Shown in pieces: positions 15,955-16,865 of a stretch of 16,865 bases of DNA. A program made the position numbers and the translations under genes. The notes below the pieces were generated by a model, which was not told the origin of the DNA, did no database searches, and saw only the letters and a program-made list of their open reading frames with translations. The DNA comes from Prevotella sp. UBA5387 (GTDB lineage: Bacteria > Bacteroidota > Bacteroidia > Bacteroidales > Bacteroidaceae): NCBI GenBank assembly GCA_002407775.1, contig DHOP01000073.1:98944-115808 (forward strand). The letters are read 5' to 3'. Within the stretch, counting starts at the first letter, position 1; every line of letters begins with the position of its first letter.

Positions 15955-16165
15955 TGAGAGGTAACCTTAAAGTGACTGGCGCATTGATTGTAATATAATT
16001 TATTCTTAGATAAAAAAATAATTACAAAACACCCTTCATGTCTCATTAATGATGTCAGGAATTTTTATTATACCTTTATCCTGTACAAATTAGCCAGATG
16101 AGTACAAGGGTGATGTAAGGGCTGGCGATCGGCAATAGATTCGAAGTCATAAGCTCAAAGGCTTA

Positions 16166-16181
16166 GAGATTGGCCAATCTC
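16166..16181. repeat. Perfect 16-bp palindrome
   Basis: GAGATTGGCCAATCTC is its own reverse complement (arms GAGATTGG and CCAATCTC, no spacer). No T-run follows on either side, so it is not an obvious terminator; a dimeric protein site or repeat-element part is possible. One such palindrome could occur by chance in about a quarter of windows this size. Confidence 0.6.
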
Positions 16182-16453
16182 AATTCTGGGCGATGGAGGC
16201 GGGGAGGATGCCCAGGATGGTTGCCTTGGAGAGTTCGCTCTGTTTTGATGTTTTATTGGAATCATTAGGCCCTACCTTTGAAGTTTCGTTGTTGGCTTTG
16301 TCGCATCATGCGATTGTCATTTGTTGTTGCAATGTGTCAAAGAGCGCTTTGGGGCGTGTTGGAATCTTGTTGCGAGGCGAAAGCAGAGTGATCAGGTCTG
16401 CCGGGCCGAAGCCCCAAATCGTATTTGCTTCTTGATTTCTTTTGTGAAGGGAG

Positions 16454-16482
16454 TGTAGATGCGTGCCGTCCTTTCATCTACA
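16454..16482. repeat. Hairpin-forming inverted repeat (8-bp arms)
   Basis: TGTAGATG (16454-16461) and CATCTACA (16475-16482) are perfect inverted copies with a 13-nt loop. A minus-strand TATCTTTG (16488-16481), a -7 type box, overlaps the right arm. No gene is seen downstream of it on that strand. Confidence 0.5.
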
Positions 16483-16609
16483 AAGATACGACATCACGCC
16501 GAGCAATTGTCAATTATAACCCTTTTGGGACTGCTAACAGATGTTAAAGTCCGTTGTGACACATTCATCTCCAATTTAGATATTCACAAAACGCATTAAC
16601 GGCATCACC

Positions 16610-16767
16610 GTAGGGACATACCCCGCACGACCCACGACACTATCAACCGGTACGCACACATACACGCGATATTGGCGAAATGGCGGTAATAGGGGCATAC
16701 CAACGATATGACAGACGGACATGGGGATGTTGGCGATATGGCGGACATACACGGGGTATGTCCCTAC
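16610..16767. repeat. About 158-bp element bounded by 16-bp perfect inverted repeats
   Basis: GTAGGGACATACCCCG (16610-16625) and CGGGGTATGTCCCTAC (16752-16767) are perfect inverted copies. Inside, TTGGCGAAATGGCGG (16672-16686) recurs as TTGGCGATATGGCGG (16730-16744) with one mismatch. The right end also forms its own hairpin: GGACATA (16743-16749) with TATGTCC (16757-16763). There is no ORF inside and no clear target-site duplication, so I call it a noncoding repeat element rather than an IS. I recall similar motifs between genes of related bacteria but cannot verify this. Confidence 0.7.
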
Positions 16768-16805
16768 AAGACATCATCCTTTCATTTCTTTCCCCCGCAT
16801 GGTAA

Positions 16806-16832
16806 ATCTGCGCCATCTGCGTTATCTGCGTG
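16806..16832. repeat. Three-copy 9-nt tandem repeat (ATCTGCGNN)
   Basis: ATCTGCGCC, ATCTGCGTT and ATCTGCGTG follow one another without gaps at 16806-16814, 16815-16823 and 16824-16832. This type of repeat is, from memory, common between genes in Bacteroidales. It lies 38 bp after the inverted-repeat element and may belong to the same repeat region. Confidence 0.65.
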
Positions 16833-16865
16833 AGGAAAAAATCCCACCACTTGTAAACCCCTCGC

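Larger units (their letters stand above)
15955..16609. other. Gene-free stretch with palindromes; no supported coding region
   Basis: An 80-codon plus-strand ORF (16193-16435) has no signal peptide, no recognisable motif and no SD, and its composition resembles noncoding sequence. The minus strand is broken into short frames. The part nearest the upstream gene (15955-16110) is AT-rich. TTTGGGGC near 16349 and GCCCCAAA near 16415 are inverted relative to each other. I see no gene here. Confidence 0.5.

Noticed and set aside
16193..16435. 80-codon plus-strand ORF near the right end
   Set aside because: No signal peptide, no family motif, no SD, and set in a palindrome- and repeat-rich stretch; not supported as a gene.
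16610..16832. CRISPR array or insertion sequence at the right end
   Set aside because: The repeats are inverted or tandem without equal unique spacers, and there is no transposase or cas gene.

Overview
The window looks like a piece of a Bacteroidota chromosome, most likely Bacteroidales and probably Prevotellaceae. The reasons are a SusC/SusD outer-membrane uptake pair, a HYC_CC_PP-type small exported protein, DUF3857/transglutaminase-like exported proteins, few clear Shine-Dalgarno sequences, and TAnnTTTG (-7 type) promoter boxes upstream of several genes. The family assignment is inference; no rRNA, tRNA or housekeeping marker is present.

Layout. (1) Positions 1-6188, minus strand: a copper/silver efflux locus, transcribed leftward in the order small HYC-type exported protein, CusA-like RND pump, CusC-like TolC outer-membrane factor, CusB-like adaptor (cut by the window start). 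The pump keeps the three methionines of the CusA metal site, the adaptor has a CxMHP/CPxCGM heavy-metal-binding domain, and the outer-membrane factor has a Met-rich segment, so monovalent copper or silver is the likely substrate. (2) Positions 6189-6601: divergent intergenic region with a promoter box for each side and an 11-bp direct repeat just upstream of the rightward -7 box. (3) Positions 6602-11600, plus strand: a SusC-like TonB-dependent receptor and a SusD-like lipoprotein, closed by a strong intrinsic terminator. The receptor's signal-peptide segment is separated from its body by one in-frame TGA. (4) Positions 12045-15954, plus strand: two tandem exported DUF3857/transglutaminase-like proteins. 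The first lacks the catalytic Cys and His and is frameshifted near its C-terminus at a run of five A; the second keeps Cys and His and is intact. (5) Positions 15955-16865: no convincing gene. The region carries palindromes, a 16-bp inverted-repeat pair bounding about 158 bp, and a 9-nt tandem repeat, and looks like an interspersed-repeat region.

How the parts work together. The efflux genes form a complete three-part envelope-spanning pump plus a probable periplasmic accessory protein. The SusC/SusD pair would import an unknown ligand, but no glycoside hydrolase, sulfatase or regulator lies next to it here. The two adjacent rightward units each carry a single-base disabling lesion, which means local decay, strain-level inactivation or base errors in the sequence. 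I found no defence system, CRISPR array or insertion sequence. The best leads are the interrupted receptor, the inactive/active transglutaminase-like pair, and the small Cys/His protein heading the copper locus.
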